Origin: Alphaproteobacteria bacterium UBA828
GTDB lineage: Bacteria > Pseudomonadota > Alphaproteobacteria > UBA828
Reading direction: 5' to 3'
DNA: 64,000 nt
Assembly (NCBI GenBank): GCA_002296185.1
Contig: DBHM01000013.1
Location: 1 to 64,000 of the forward strand
Shown here: piece after piece, positions 16,084 to 24,896 of the stretch
How the letters are laid out: the number at the start of each line of letters is the position of its first letter
How positions within the stretch are numbered: the stretch's first letter is position 1
Position numbers and translations under genes: made by a program
Notes under the pieces: generated by a model
Told to the model about the DNA's origin: nothing
Seen by the model: the letters and a program-made list of their open reading frames with translations, nothing else
Database searches by the model: none

Positions 16084-18006
16084 TTATTCTCCCGCGGCTA
16101 GGGCCTTATGAGCTTCTTTACGACCCTTAAGTCTTCTACGTCCGAGTTCATTTAACTCTGGCGCAGTTGGAGGTTCCCTTCCCGTCTCATCTTTACAACG
16201 AGCACGGATTTCCTCTATTTCACCACCGCGATCAAATAGGGGAACCTCAGCTCTTTCAGAACGTAGCTTATCTCTAAGAGAATTAGTTTCTTGTTCGTTA
16301 ACTGATAAATCTGAATTTAAGACAACCCCGTACCTCTTAGCACCATCAAATGTTATAAGTCCACGGTCAACTTCGAGAGCTACAAGCGCTGGGTCACGTT
16401 CGAATGGATCGCCCCATCCACCTCCACCCCAAGTGCAGAAATGAAGTATATCGCCTTCTTCAACTTTAACATGATCACATTTGGCCGGCATCAATTCAGT
16501 TGTACCGTCTACACGTTCAAGGATCTTTGTACTCCTAGCACCAGGCCCACCACCATTGACACCCCAAGGATATGTAAGCCATCTATCATCATGGAGGGAC
16601 ATTTCGCCAGGTTCTAATGCTCTATATGAAATTTTTACACCGTTACCTCCTCTATGAAGGCCTGGGCCTCCTGAGTCTGGTATTGTCTCATACGTTTCAA
16701 TACGTAGTGGGAAGTATGCTTCTAAAAACTCATTTGGAATATTAGTAAAAGATGGCCATAAAGAGTGACCATCAGGACCATCACCAACTGGGCGACCCGG
16801 TATACCACCAAATCCAATTTGATAAAGCTGATACCACTCTCCTTTTTTATCATAACCAGAATAAAAGAAGTGAGGACTATCTGAGAAACCTGCAGCTACC
16901 ATAAAATCTGGGGCACGTTGCCCAAGTAACCCGCCCAAGACATCAAATGTTCTAGCCAACGCATGTGTGCGAGACGATAAAGCAGCTGGCTTTAATGGTT
17001 TCAACATACATCCGGGTGGTATTCTGACATCAATATATCTATAGAAACCGTCATTAAACATAATTTGGGGATCAAATATATTAATCATATAAACACCAAC
17101 AAACATTTTGAACATTTCCTCATTTAAAAGGAAATTTATAGAGCTAGATGATTGTGGATCAGTACCTTCAAAATCAAAGATTAACTTGTCTCCTTCTCGC
17201 CACATTGTACAAGCCATAGTGTATGGACCACTACCTACTCCATCGTCACATATGTAGTCTTCAAAGTAGACTTTTTCATCCTCACCAACTGTTTCTCTAA
17301 TTAGCTTGAGCATAGCTTTTCTATTTCTATCGAGAAGATGCTCGTATGCAGCCATTACTGTATCAACGCCAAAACGATCACAAAGCTCTACCACCCTTTT
17401 CTCTGCTAGACGAACACCTGCTACCAATGCGAAGAAATCACTTTTATTCCAGTGAGGCATCCTACACTGATGCAGAATTACTTTAAGAACATCTTCTTGC
17501 AATTCATCGTTCTGATAGATCTTAACAACAGGTATGACCACACCCTCTTCATAGATTTGATGAGCATCTGTAGGAAGGCTACCTGGTGTTTTACCTCCAA
17601 CGTCAGTCATATGACCAAACATAGAGGCATAACCAACGTGGCGACCCTCGTAAAATATCGGTCTAAGAACCAACCAATCATTTGCATGGCTGATTGCTCC
17701 GGCACAGCTATATGGATCTGAAGTTAAAAATAGATCTCCTTCTTCAATAGTACCATCGTAATGTCTCTTAAAGCCGTGCATAAATGAACCAAACTGACCA
17801 ACTACCATGTCACCTTCAGGGTCGGCGATCATTGGGAATTCATCGTGCTGTTCTCTTATACCTGGAGACATTGCAGTTCTATATAAAACCGCGTCCATCT
17901 CATACCGGGCATTTTTAAGAGCACTCTCAATTATATCTAGTGTAATTGGATCAAGATCCACTTTTTCAAATGGAGTCTCATCTGACTGAATTATTGTTGC
18001 TGGCAT
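16084..18006 (-). CDS. hyuB: Hydantoinase B/oxoprolinase family protein (pair 1)
   Basis: 640 residues, longest of the four HyuB proteins here; the extra length is at the N-terminus and in a Glu/Arg-rich tail from about residue 590. H107, D110 and H132 (SHAND ... GHMTD) have the spacing of the metal site described in the acetone carboxylase alpha subunit. The glycine-rich C-terminal signature GGGGWGDPFERDP is present. The family opens cyclic amides (hydantoins, 5-oxoproline, lactams) or carboxylates ketones together with HyuA, using ATP. It lies 15 bases downstream of hyuA1 and ends the operon that begins with the ABC importer, so its substrate is probably imported by that transporter. Confidence 0.92.
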   Translation of the reverse strand: MPATIIQSDETPFEKVDLDPITLDIIESALKNARYEMDAVLYRTAMSPGIREQHDEFPMIADPEGDMVVGQFGSFMHGFKRHYDGTIEEGDLFLTSDPYSCAGAISHANDWLVLRPIFYEGRHVGYASMFGHMTDVGGKTPGSLPTDAHQIYEEGVVIPVVKIYQNDELQEDVLKVILHQCRMPHWNKSDFFALVAGVRLAEKRVVELCDRFGVDTVMAAYEHLLDRNRKAMLKLIRETVGEDEKVYFEDYICDDGVGSGPYTMACTMWREGDKLIFDFEGTDPQSSSSINFLLNEEMFKMFVGVYMINIFDPQIMFNDGFYRYIDVRIPPGCMLKPLKPAALSSRTHALARTFDVLGGLLGQRAPDFMVAAGFSDSPHFFYSGYDKKGEWYQLYQIGFGGIPGRPVGDGPDGHSLWPSFTNIPNEFLEAYFPLRIETYETIPDSGGPGLHRGGNGVKISYRALEPGEMSLHDDRWLTYPWGVNGGGPGARSTKILERVDGTTELMPAKCDHVKVEEGDILHFCTWGGGGWGDPFERDPALVALEVDRGLITFDGAKRYGVVLNSDLSVNEQETNSLRDKLRSERAEVPLFDRGGEIEEIRARCKDETGREPPTAPELNELGRRRLKGRKEAHKALAAGE

Positions 18007-18021
18007 AGCGTCATTCCTTCC

Positions 18022-20076
18022 TTATGCACCGGTCGGCCGGATGATGATATTTCCAAATTTATCTACCTTACCGACATGGTCTGGCAGAATTACTGTAGTT
18101 GAATCCATCTCAGTAACAACTGCAGGTCCAGTTATACAGTTTCCTGCCTTTAATTTTGAACGATCATATAAACTTGCTTCTTGATCTTTTCCATCGACAA
18201 AGACTGTGCTTTTCTTAACTAAGGCCTCTGATGGATCATCGTTACCAACATCTAGAGTTCCTGCTTCAACTACAGTTTCAGGGCCCTGCACTATTGCTCT
18301 GATGGTAACAATCTCGTGTTCTACCTCTAGAGCAAATGTAAACAGCTGAGTGTGTTCTTCGTCAAATCTTTTAGCAAGATCTGCAAGACCACCTGAATTG
18401 AATTCTTCTTCTGAATATACAATTGGCAGGACAAGTCCTTGACCATGATACCTTAGATCTATTTCATATTGAACTGTTTGCTCGGATTCAGATATTCCTG
18501 CATCTGCTATTGCTACTCGTGCAGACGAAGCTAGTTCATTCATAACATTCTTAACTTCATTATCATCAGTTTCAGAATATTTACGGACTAAGCTTCGAGC
18601 TGTTTCATTAGTTAGCCTTGTTGTTGCATCACCATAAGCACACAAAACTCCAGGAGAAGGTGGAATGATAACAGGCCAAGAACTCATTAACTTTCCAAGT
18701 GCATTACCATGTAATGGACCCGCACCACCGAAAGCTATAAGAGCGAAGTCTCGGGGATCAAATCCTTGCTCGACAGAGACAAGTCGAAGAGCACCAAACA
18801 TATTCTCATTTACTATATCTATAATTCCAGCTGCAGCTTCTTTAAGCCCCAGGTCAAGACCATCTGCGATAGACTGAACAGAACTTTGAGCAGCATTTAC
18901 ATCCATTTTCATATCCCCACCAACTAATTCATCGGGGAGAAAGCCTAAAACAACATTAGCGTCTGTCACAGTTGGCTGGTCACCACCTTTGCCATAAGCA
19001 GCAGGACCAGGATCTGCACCTGCGCTTTGGGGGCCAACCCTAAGGGCTTTTGTCAATTCTGGCACATGAGCAATGGAACCTCCACCAGCACCAACCGTTC
19101 GTACGTCGAGAGAGGAGGCACGGACAGTTACGTCGCCTACTGTAGTTTCACGTCTTCGACGAGCTACACCATCCTGAATAAGCGCAACATCAGTTGAAGT
19201 TCCACCCATATCTAGAGTGAGTAAATTTTCAAATCCTGCGTTCCTTGCAACCCACAGAGCACCAGAAACACCTCCTGCCGGTCCACTCATAAGAACATTG
19301 ACAGGGGATGATTGAGCAGCTTCTACAGATGCTAACCCACCGTCTGAACGCAAGATGTGAAGATCCGCTTTGATTCCTCTTTTATTTAACTCTGAATCGA
19401 GATTAGACATGTATAGAGAAACCTTAGGGGAAATATATGAATTGGCTACAGTTGTAACTGCTCTTTCATACTCATACATTTCAGGAAGAACTTCAGATGA
19501 GATTGAAACAGGAACATTAGGTAGTAATTCCGCAGCAATCTCCCTAACTCTTTCTTCTGTTTTACCACTAACGTAAGCATTCATTAAACTTACTGTAAGG
19601 GCCTCAATTCCTCTTTCTTTTAAATATTGAATCTTTTCTTTAAGGTCTGCCTCATCTAAAGGCCTGACCACTTCACCATTAGCACTCATACGTTCTTTTG
19701 CTTCAACCGTAAGCTCCAAAGGCGCTAAAGGTTCAGGTTTTGGCCATATAATCCATCCAGCTAAGAGACCAGGAACAAAAGACCTAGCTATTTGCAACAC
19801 CTGACGATAACCTTCAGTTGTCACTAAACCAACATTTGCACCCTTTCCTTCTAGGACAGTATTGGTAGCAACAGTTGTACCATGCATCACATGTGTTATT
19901 GTACTTGGATCAACTCCAGCATCTTTACAAACTCTTTCTATTCCATTTAATACACCAATCGATGAATCAGCAGGCGTTGACGGCACCTTTGCACGATACG
20001 TCTTGCCTGACCCTTCATCTATCAATAAAAGATCTGTAAACGTGCCTCCCACGTCTACACCCAAACGATAAGCCAT
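18022..20076 (-). CDS. hyuA: Hydantoinase A/oxoprolinase family ATPase (pair 1)
   Basis: 684 residues with the ASKHA nucleotide-binding motifs: DVGGTFTD (8-15), GPAGGVSGA, LDMGGTSTDVAL, GAGGGSIAHV, and FGGAGPLHG. The family phosphorylates the substrate or carboxylate with ATP so that HyuB can open or carboxylate it. The GWIIWPKPEPLAPLELT segment resembles methylhydantoinase-type members more than acetone carboxylase. Its base composition is richer in G+C than neighbouring genes (for example 36 of 60 bases at 19081-19140). It is preceded by the ABC permeases and lies 15 bases from hyuB1. Confidence 0.93.
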   Translation of the reverse strand: MAYRLGVDVGGTFTDLLLIDEGSGKTYRAKVPSTPADSSIGVLNGIERVCKDAGVDPSTITHVMHGTTVATNTVLEGKGANVGLVTTEGYRQVLQIARSFVPGLLAGWIIWPKPEPLAPLELTVEAKERMSANGEVVRPLDEADLKEKIQYLKERGIEALTVSLMNAYVSGKTEERVREIAAELLPNVPVSISSEVLPEMYEYERAVTTVANSYISPKVSLYMSNLDSELNKRGIKADLHILRSDGGLASVEAAQSSPVNVLMSGPAGGVSGALWVARNAGFENLLTLDMGGTSTDVALIQDGVARRRRETTVGDVTVRASSLDVRTVGAGGGSIAHVPELTKALRVGPQSAGADPGPAAYGKGGDQPTVTDANVVLGFLPDELVGGDMKMDVNAAQSSVQSIADGLDLGLKEAAAGIIDIVNENMFGALRLVSVEQGFDPRDFALIAFGGAGPLHGNALGKLMSSWPVIIPPSPGVLCAYGDATTRLTNETARSLVRKYSETDDNEVKNVMNELASSARVAIADAGISESEQTVQYEIDLRYHGQGLVLPIVYSEEEFNSGGLADLAKRFDEEHTQLFTFALEVEHEIVTIRAIVQGPETVVEAGTLDVGNDDPSEALVKKSTVFVDGKDQEASLYDRSKLKAGNCITGPAVVTEMDSTTVILPDHVGKVDKFGNIIIRPTGA

Positions 20077-20186
20077 AGCTTTTTACTCCCTTAAGCAATA
20101 CCTTAATGTTGCTACACTAAATTTATTCAATACTTTTCCTTTGTTGCCAATTTTTAGAAATATTGATGACACAAAGGGTAAATCTA

Positions 20187-21032
20187 TTAGCTCTCCTTAA
20201 TACCTATACTTGCACCTGAACGTCGCTTCTGGATAATAAATAGAGATAAAAAGCTTATCCCAATTACTAACAGTGAAAAAATTGTAGTCATAGTTCCAAT
20301 CGCATACAGCGCTGGTGTGGATGCGGTGCCCGTAACAGACACTAGCTCTAAAGGAAGAGTATTATATTCTCCAGAAACTTGAGATGTCCGTGCATACTCA
20401 TCGTAACTTAATGTAAAACCAAAGAGTGCAACGCCAACAAGACCAGGCAAAGTTATAGGAATAATAACTGATTTTAATGTTTGCCAAGTCGTGGCGCCCA
20501 AATCGCGTGCAGCCTCCTCAGTTCTAGGGTCAAACCTACTAAATATTGCGAGCATTATGAGCACCCCGAATGGTAATGTCCAAGTTAAATGCGCGCCTAA
20601 TGCTCCCGACCACCATGCACTTTGCATTTCTAGGCTAGTGAACATACGACCTATTCCGAGAGAGATTAAGATGGATGGAGCAATTAAACTTGCAACTACA
20701 AGATAGAAAAAAAATGTATTTCCCCGAAATCCTTTACGAAAGGCAAGACCAGCAAGAAATGATATAGTCATAGTTAAAAACATTATTATTAATGCTAAAA
20801 TAACTGACCGTCCCCAAGGCCAGCGAAAATCACCAATATAACTCGGGTTAAAAACATCAGCAAACCAGTGTACTGATGCACCTCGCATAGGAAAAGTTAG
20901 CCCCCCTGTCTCACCTTGAAACGAGAGTACACCCATTACAGCTATAGGGCCGTATAAAAATAGTAAAAATGCATAAAAAATAACCGTTCTAAAGTAGAAC
21001 CAATTACTTCTTTTCATACGACCGACACTCAT
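20187..21032 (-). CDS. ABC transporter permease, PotC-like (polyamine/opine-type)
   Basis: 281-residue integral membrane protein with about six transmembrane helices. The EAA loop (TEEAARDLGATTWQTLKSVII) contacts the ATPase. It belongs to the PotC branch of the spermidine/putrescine-type importers, whose members carry polyamines, opines, phosphonates and other cationic or carboxylated compounds. The start overlaps the stop of the other permease by four bases (ATGA). The gap of 110 bases to hyuA1 has no terminator, consistent with read-through into hyuA1-hyuB1. Confidence 0.9.
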   Translation of the reverse strand: MSVGRMKRSNWFYFRTVIFYAFLLFLYGPIAVMGVLSFQGETGGLTFPMRGASVHWFADVFNPSYIGDFRWPWGRSVILALIIMFLTMTISFLAGLAFRKGFRGNTFFFYLVVASLIAPSILISLGIGRMFTSLEMQSAWWSGALGAHLTWTLPFGVLIMLAIFSRFDPRTEEAARDLGATTWQTLKSVIIPITLPGLVGVALFGFTLSYDEYARTSQVSGEYNTLPLELVSVTGTASTPALYAIGTMTTIFSLLVIGISFLSLFIIQKRRSGASIGIKES

Positions 21033-21895
21033 AACTGTTTCCTAACATCAACTAAGCGCATAATACCACCTACAATTAATAATAGCACTATGAGTAAAAA
21101 GAGTGAGTTTGCTGATGAATACGCAAAGTTGTAACTACCAATTTGGTTCGAAATTGATAGAGCTACTGTACCTACATTTGCTCCGGACAGGAGTCTTACA
21201 GCCGTAAAGTCTGAAAGAGTTAAACTCAATACGAAGATTGTACCTATTGCAATACCTGGTTTACATAGCGGAATTATGACATGTAACAAAATTTGCCAAC
21301 CTTTAGCACCATTATCGCGAGCTGCCTCAATTAACGCCGGGTCAATTCTAGCCATAGTATTGAATAAAGGAGCTACCATAAATAGAGTGAAAACGTGAAC
21401 ATATGACAGTATCACTGCAAATTCAGAAAAGAGTAAAAACTCCAGTGGCTCGTCTGTAATACCAATGGACATAAGGACACGGTTAATTACACCCTCTTTA
21501 CCAAGAAAAGGTATCCAGGCAATCATTCGGATAACACCAGAAGTCCAAAATGGAACAACACACAAAAGAAATAGCAGCATCTTTGCTTTAAGTGATAGGA
21601 CATCAAATACTAGGTAATAAGCGATTATAAAACCAAGAACTGTTGTAGTTATCCATACTATAGCCGCTATACGTATAGTTTCTAAGTAATTATCTAGAGT
21701 TAAACCTGATGTAAAAAGCTTAACATAATTACGCACTGTAAAATCTGGTATTGTTAGAAAACCATTAAATTTCCAAAAGCTTGTTATTAAAATCACTATT
21801 ATTGGCCCAATAAGAAAAAGCAGTAGAGCAATTCCTAAAGGTGTCATTTGTAAAGCAGTACTATAACGCTGTATTTTTTCAAATAAGTGGGCCAT
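21029..21895 (-). CDS. ABC transporter permease, PotB-like
   Basis: About 288 residues, six predicted transmembrane helices, EAA loop (LIEAARDNGAKGWQILLHVII) in the second half. It is the first of two permeases of a PotABCD-type importer. I prefer ATG at 21895; an upstream TTG at 21907 is also in frame. The gene starts just after a GC-rich hairpin that separates it from the binding-protein gene, so its expression may be lower than that of the binding protein. It partners with the overlapping PotC-like gene and with the ATPase at 23413. Confidence 0.9.
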   Translation of the reverse strand: MAHLFEKIQRYSTALQMTPLGIALLLFLIGPIIVILITSFWKFNGFLTIPDFTVRNYVKLFTSGLTLDNYLETIRIAAIVWITTTVLGFIIAYYLVFDVLSLKAKMLLFLLCVVPFWTSGVIRMIAWIPFLGKEGVINRVLMSIGITDEPLEFLLFSEFAVILSYVHVFTLFMVAPLFNTMARIDPALIEAARDNGAKGWQILLHVIIPLCKPGIAIGTIFVLSLTLSDFTAVRLLSGANVGTVALSISNQIGSYNFAYSSANSLFLLIVLLLIVGGIMRLVDVRKQL

Positions 21896-21933
21896 TAATA
21901 ATCTCAAGCATATTATTTTTAATAATATTTATT

Positions 21934-21976
21934 TAAACGCGAATGTGCGGGGCCTAAACCCCGCACATAACGTTTA
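21934..21976 (-). terminator. GC-rich hairpin between binding-protein and permease genes
   Basis: Core stem ATGTGCGGGG (21943-21952), loop CCTAAA, CCCCGCACAT (21959-21968): 10 perfect bp with seven G/C pairs. It is flanked by TAAACG (21934-21939) and CGTTTA (21971-21976), which extend the stem past a small bulge. It lies right after the stop of the binding-protein gene. No strong T run follows. In many importer operons such hairpins stabilise the upstream mRNA and limit read-through, giving excess binding protein; that role is inferred here. Confidence 0.7.
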
Positions 21977-21986
21977 GTTACTTTTT

Positions 21987-23285
21987 TTAAGAAGCTACAA
22001 ATTCATTCCACTTCTCTGTAAGGTATTCATTCTCTGCCATAACAGAATTCCAAACAGCTACACGACCCATTCTGTTCTTGTAGCTTCCTCCGTCACGAAT
22101 GGCTCCAGCTTTTTCTAAAAGATTGCCAAATGGATCTCTTATTTCTGTAGCCGCAGCTTTACCTTCATACCAGAAATCCCATTCCTCTGGGGAAAGTTCT
22201 TTCTTTGTATTTTCTGGTGTAACTACATAATAACCCTGTTTGGCGAAGAAAGCGCCTGCAGGACCAGATAGATACCAATTTAAGTAATCGTAGGTAGCAT
22301 CTAATTTTTTACCTTCAACGTGCTTTGGAATCATTAGTGCCAATGACCAAGATCTATATCCTTCTTTAAGATCCTGATAAACACAAGGAATACCTTTAGC
22401 TCGCACTGCAGTAACAGCAGGAGACCACATTGACTGTATTACAACTTCACCAGATAACATTAAGTTAACTGATTCATTAAACGTAGTCCAAAGAGCACGG
22501 AAATGTCCCTTCTTCTTCCATTCAATCAATTGCTTAAATGTTGCATCAATCTCTGCCTTGGTCATATTCCCTTTATCGGCATAAGACACTAAACCGAGAG
22601 CCTCAAGCGCCATAGCAGCATCCATGCCACCAATTGCAGGGAAACCAACTAATGCAGTTTTTCCATTGAACTCATCATTCAATAACTCACCCCATGATGA
22701 AATAGGACGACCAATTTCGTCGGGCCTAATACCCAATGTATCAGCGTTGTGCAATATTGGCATTGCAGCTACTTGGTCAGTTGATCCAGGTGCTTTAAAA
22801 TCAGAACCAGCACCATCAACATACATAACACTATTTGGTCGTTGACCATCACCAAGCCACGCATCGTCCCAACCTTTTCCGGATTCTTTATAAATCCCAG
22901 AAACCTTGTCCCACTCAGAAAGACGATTAACGTCTACTGGCTGGAAATTACCTGTAGGCCAAACAAATTTAAACTGCATATAAGCTGGCTCAAGCAAATC
23001 AAATGACTTTGGTTGGGTGATTCCTCTATTACCAACAGTACCAAGGTCCACAGCTGTTTGCTCAACTGTAAAACCTAAAGCGTCAGTAGCCATTTTAGCA
23101 AAAGGGTCCATGTTAGAAACAGCTAGACCTAACTGCCGTATTGTTATGTCTTTGAGATCTTGCGCCCAAACAGTTGGAAAACCTCCAAGTGTAGCAGCCG
23201 CACCAACTCCAGCAGCGGCAGCTGTTCCCTTAAGAACAGTTCTACGACTTACTGAATTAGTTTTTTTTCTTTTTGAAACACTCAT
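21987..23285 (-). CDS. ABC transporter substrate-binding protein, PotD-like, Tat-exported
   Basis: About 432 residues. A Tat signal peptide is visible: SRRTVLKG (13-20) followed by an Ala-rich hydrophobic stretch and a VWAQ cleavage region near residue 41. The mature protein is a periplasmic type II binding protein of the spermidine/putrescine family. The start is ATG at 23285, because a GAGGAGA ribosome site (23293-23298) lies seven bases upstream and overlaps the alternative GTG at 23300. It is the specificity subunit of the importer in operon with hyuA1-hyuB1, so it probably binds the precursor of the HyuAB substrate. Confidence 0.9.
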   Translation of the reverse strand: MSVSKRKKTNSVSRRTVLKGTAAAAGVGAAATLGGFPTVWAQDLKDITIRQLGLAVSNMDPFAKMATDALGFTVEQTAVDLGTVGNRGITQPKSFDLLEPAYMQFKFVWPTGNFQPVDVNRLSEWDKVSGIYKESGKGWDDAWLGDGQRPNSVMYVDGAGSDFKAPGSTDQVAAMPILHNADTLGIRPDEIGRPISSWGELLNDEFNGKTALVGFPAIGGMDAAMALEALGLVSYADKGNMTKAEIDATFKQLIEWKKKGHFRALWTTFNESVNLMLSGEVVIQSMWSPAVTAVRAKGIPCVYQDLKEGYRSWSLALMIPKHVEGKKLDATYDYLNWYLSGPAGAFFAKQGYYVVTPENTKKELSPEEWDFWYEGKAAATEIRDPFGNLLEKAGAIRDGGSYKNRMGRVAVWNSVMAENEYLTEKWNEFVAS

Positions 23286-23412
23286 ATTTAATCTCCTCAC
23301 CTATCTATTAAGTCTTGTTGTCATGTTAAACAAACTAAATTGATAATCGAATAACAACTGAGCTAGCTCAGCATCCTTAATGCAATAAAAATGCAGTAAT
23401 CAATAAATTAAT

Positions 23413-24537
23413 TTAAAAAGTCTCCCCAATAAGATTCTGCTCACCTAAAGCTTTTTCCATAAAATGCACATCTGCCGGTGACCAGGTTGCCGTCACGTCA
23501 TCACCTACATTAGCAGGATTTGTAAAATACTCCCTATCTTCTATTACTGCGACAATCTGGTCAGCTTCTGGGCGATCTATAGTTACCTTGACCCAATTAC
23601 CCTGATATTCAACGGCATTTACTTTTCCACTTAAAGCATTACCCCTGTCTTCTTGTCCCTCGGTCCCAAGTAAGTGTACTTTATCACGTCTAACACCAAA
23701 GCTTAAATCTGAACCTTCTTTCTTACCTTGAGCGGGAACCTGATAAACTTCGCTACCAGGACCCTTTAGTGTTTCCATATTATTCTTTGAATCCCTTACA
23801 GCACCAGAAAAAACATTCCACCCACCCATAAACTCTGCAACATAGGTTGTTTTAGGCAAATCATAAATTTCACGTGCTGAGCCTGCTTGTTCAATACGTC
23901 CTGTTTCCATAACAACAACTAAGTCTGCTAATGCTAGCGCCTCAGGTTGTGTATGAGTTACATGTATAAAGGTTATACCTAAATCTAGCTGAAGGCGCTT
24001 AACTTCAGCCCTCATCTGTAATCGAAGATATTCGTCTAATGCTGATAACGGCTCATCAAGTAATAATACCTTAGGATTTGTAATTAGAGATCTTGCTAAA
24101 GCAACACGTTGTTGTTGGCCTCCAGATAACTGGGCCGGCATCCTAGTAGCAAGTGGCTCTAATTGAACTTTTTTAAGAACTTCATATGCCTCTTGTTGCC
24201 TTTGCTCACGACCTATGTTTTTCATTTTCAAACTAAAAGCTACATTATCAAGAACGGTTAGATGGGGAAATAATGCATAGCTCTGGAACATCATAGAAGT
24301 TCCGCGTTTTCCTGTAGGAACACCAATAACAGATTGGCCTCCAATAGTAATGTCACCTTCAGTTGGAACTTCATGTCCTGCAATCATTCTAAGTAAAGTA
24401 GTTTTTCCGCATCCACTCGGACCAAGCAAACAACAATAAGATCCATCAGGGATTGAAAGATTAATATTTTCTACTGCATTATTATCACCAAAAGCTTTGG
24501 TAATATTAGTAATAACAACTTCACCAGGTCCTGACAT
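23413..24537 (-). CDS. ABC transporter ATP-binding protein, PotA-like
   Basis: 374 residues. Walker A GPSGCGKT (39-46), ABC signature LSGGQQQR (137-144), Walker B VLLLDEP with the D-loop SALD, H-loop in FIHVTHTQPEA, and a C-terminal TOBE regulatory domain from about residue 280. It energises the PotBC-like permeases. First gene of the leftward six-gene operon (ATPase, binding protein, two permeases, hyuA1, hyuB1). An inverted repeat lies just upstream. The 112-base gap to the binding-protein gene may contain a second promoter, but I could not identify one. Confidence 0.93.
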   Translation of the reverse strand: MSGPGEVVITNITKAFGDNNAVENINLSIPDGSYCCLLGPSGCGKTTLLRMIAGHEVPTEGDITIGGQSVIGVPTGKRGTSMMFQSYALFPHLTVLDNVAFSLKMKNIGREQRQQEAYEVLKKVQLEPLATRMPAQLSGGQQQRVALARSLITNPKVLLLDEPLSALDEYLRLQMRAEVKRLQLDLGITFIHVTHTQPEALALADLVVVMETGRIEQAGSAREIYDLPKTTYVAEFMGGWNVFSGAVRDSKNNMETLKGPGSEVYQVPAQGKKEGSDLSFGVRRDKVHLLGTEGQEDRGNALSGKVNAVEYQGNWVKVTIDRPEADQIVAVIEDREYFTNPANVGDDVTATWSPADVHFMEKALGEQNLIGETF

Positions 24538-24896
24538 TTATCGTCCTATTAAAAAAATAGTTGTCTGAGGTAAAAATTGATTACCTCATATTTTAAATTT
24601 ATATATAGAGAATTAATTCTAGCTGTATCAAGTAAAAACAGACAATTCTTTATATTTTATATATTATAAAACTTAATATTGCTAAATTATATTACCTTTT
24701 GAATTTACTCTACAAGCTAGAAGTCTCCCGTTTAGCATGGTATTAAGATAGAAATATATCCGCTTTATTAGTATTTTTTCATATAAACTACAACTATATA
24801 GCTGTTTTTTTTCACCCTGACAATTTTTTGTTGTCTTGGGTAATGAATATTATTTTCAAATACCTAAATATCAAGATTTCAAGGAAGAAATATAAA
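24538..24896. other. Divergent regulatory region, 359 bases
   Basis: Separates the importer operon (leftward) from the acyl-CoA dehydrogenase (rightward). It is A+T-rich and holds the 24566-24588 inverted repeat near the importer start and several T tracts (for example 24805-24812). I see no convincing protein-coding frame; in-frame extension of the dehydrogenase back to a TTG at 24828 is possible but lacks a ribosome site. Two promoters must be present; I cannot place them confidently. Confidence 0.6.
24566..24588. promoter_or_regulatory. Inverted repeat upstream of the importer-hyuAB operon
   Basis: TGAGGTAA (24566-24573), seven-base spacer, TTACCTCA (24581-24588), perfect arms, 29 bases before the ATG of the ATPase gene. 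It could be an operator for a dimeric regulator. On the minus strand it could instead be a leader hairpin, since a TTTTTTT tract follows after a few bases. Both are inferred from symmetry and position. Confidence 0.45.

Noticed and set aside
24828..24896. N-terminal extension of the acyl-CoA dehydrogenase from a TTG
   Set aside because: An ATG at 24897 has an AAGGAAG ribosome site and matches family length; the upstream TTG has no ribosome site, and the extension (many K, I, Y) looks non-coding.
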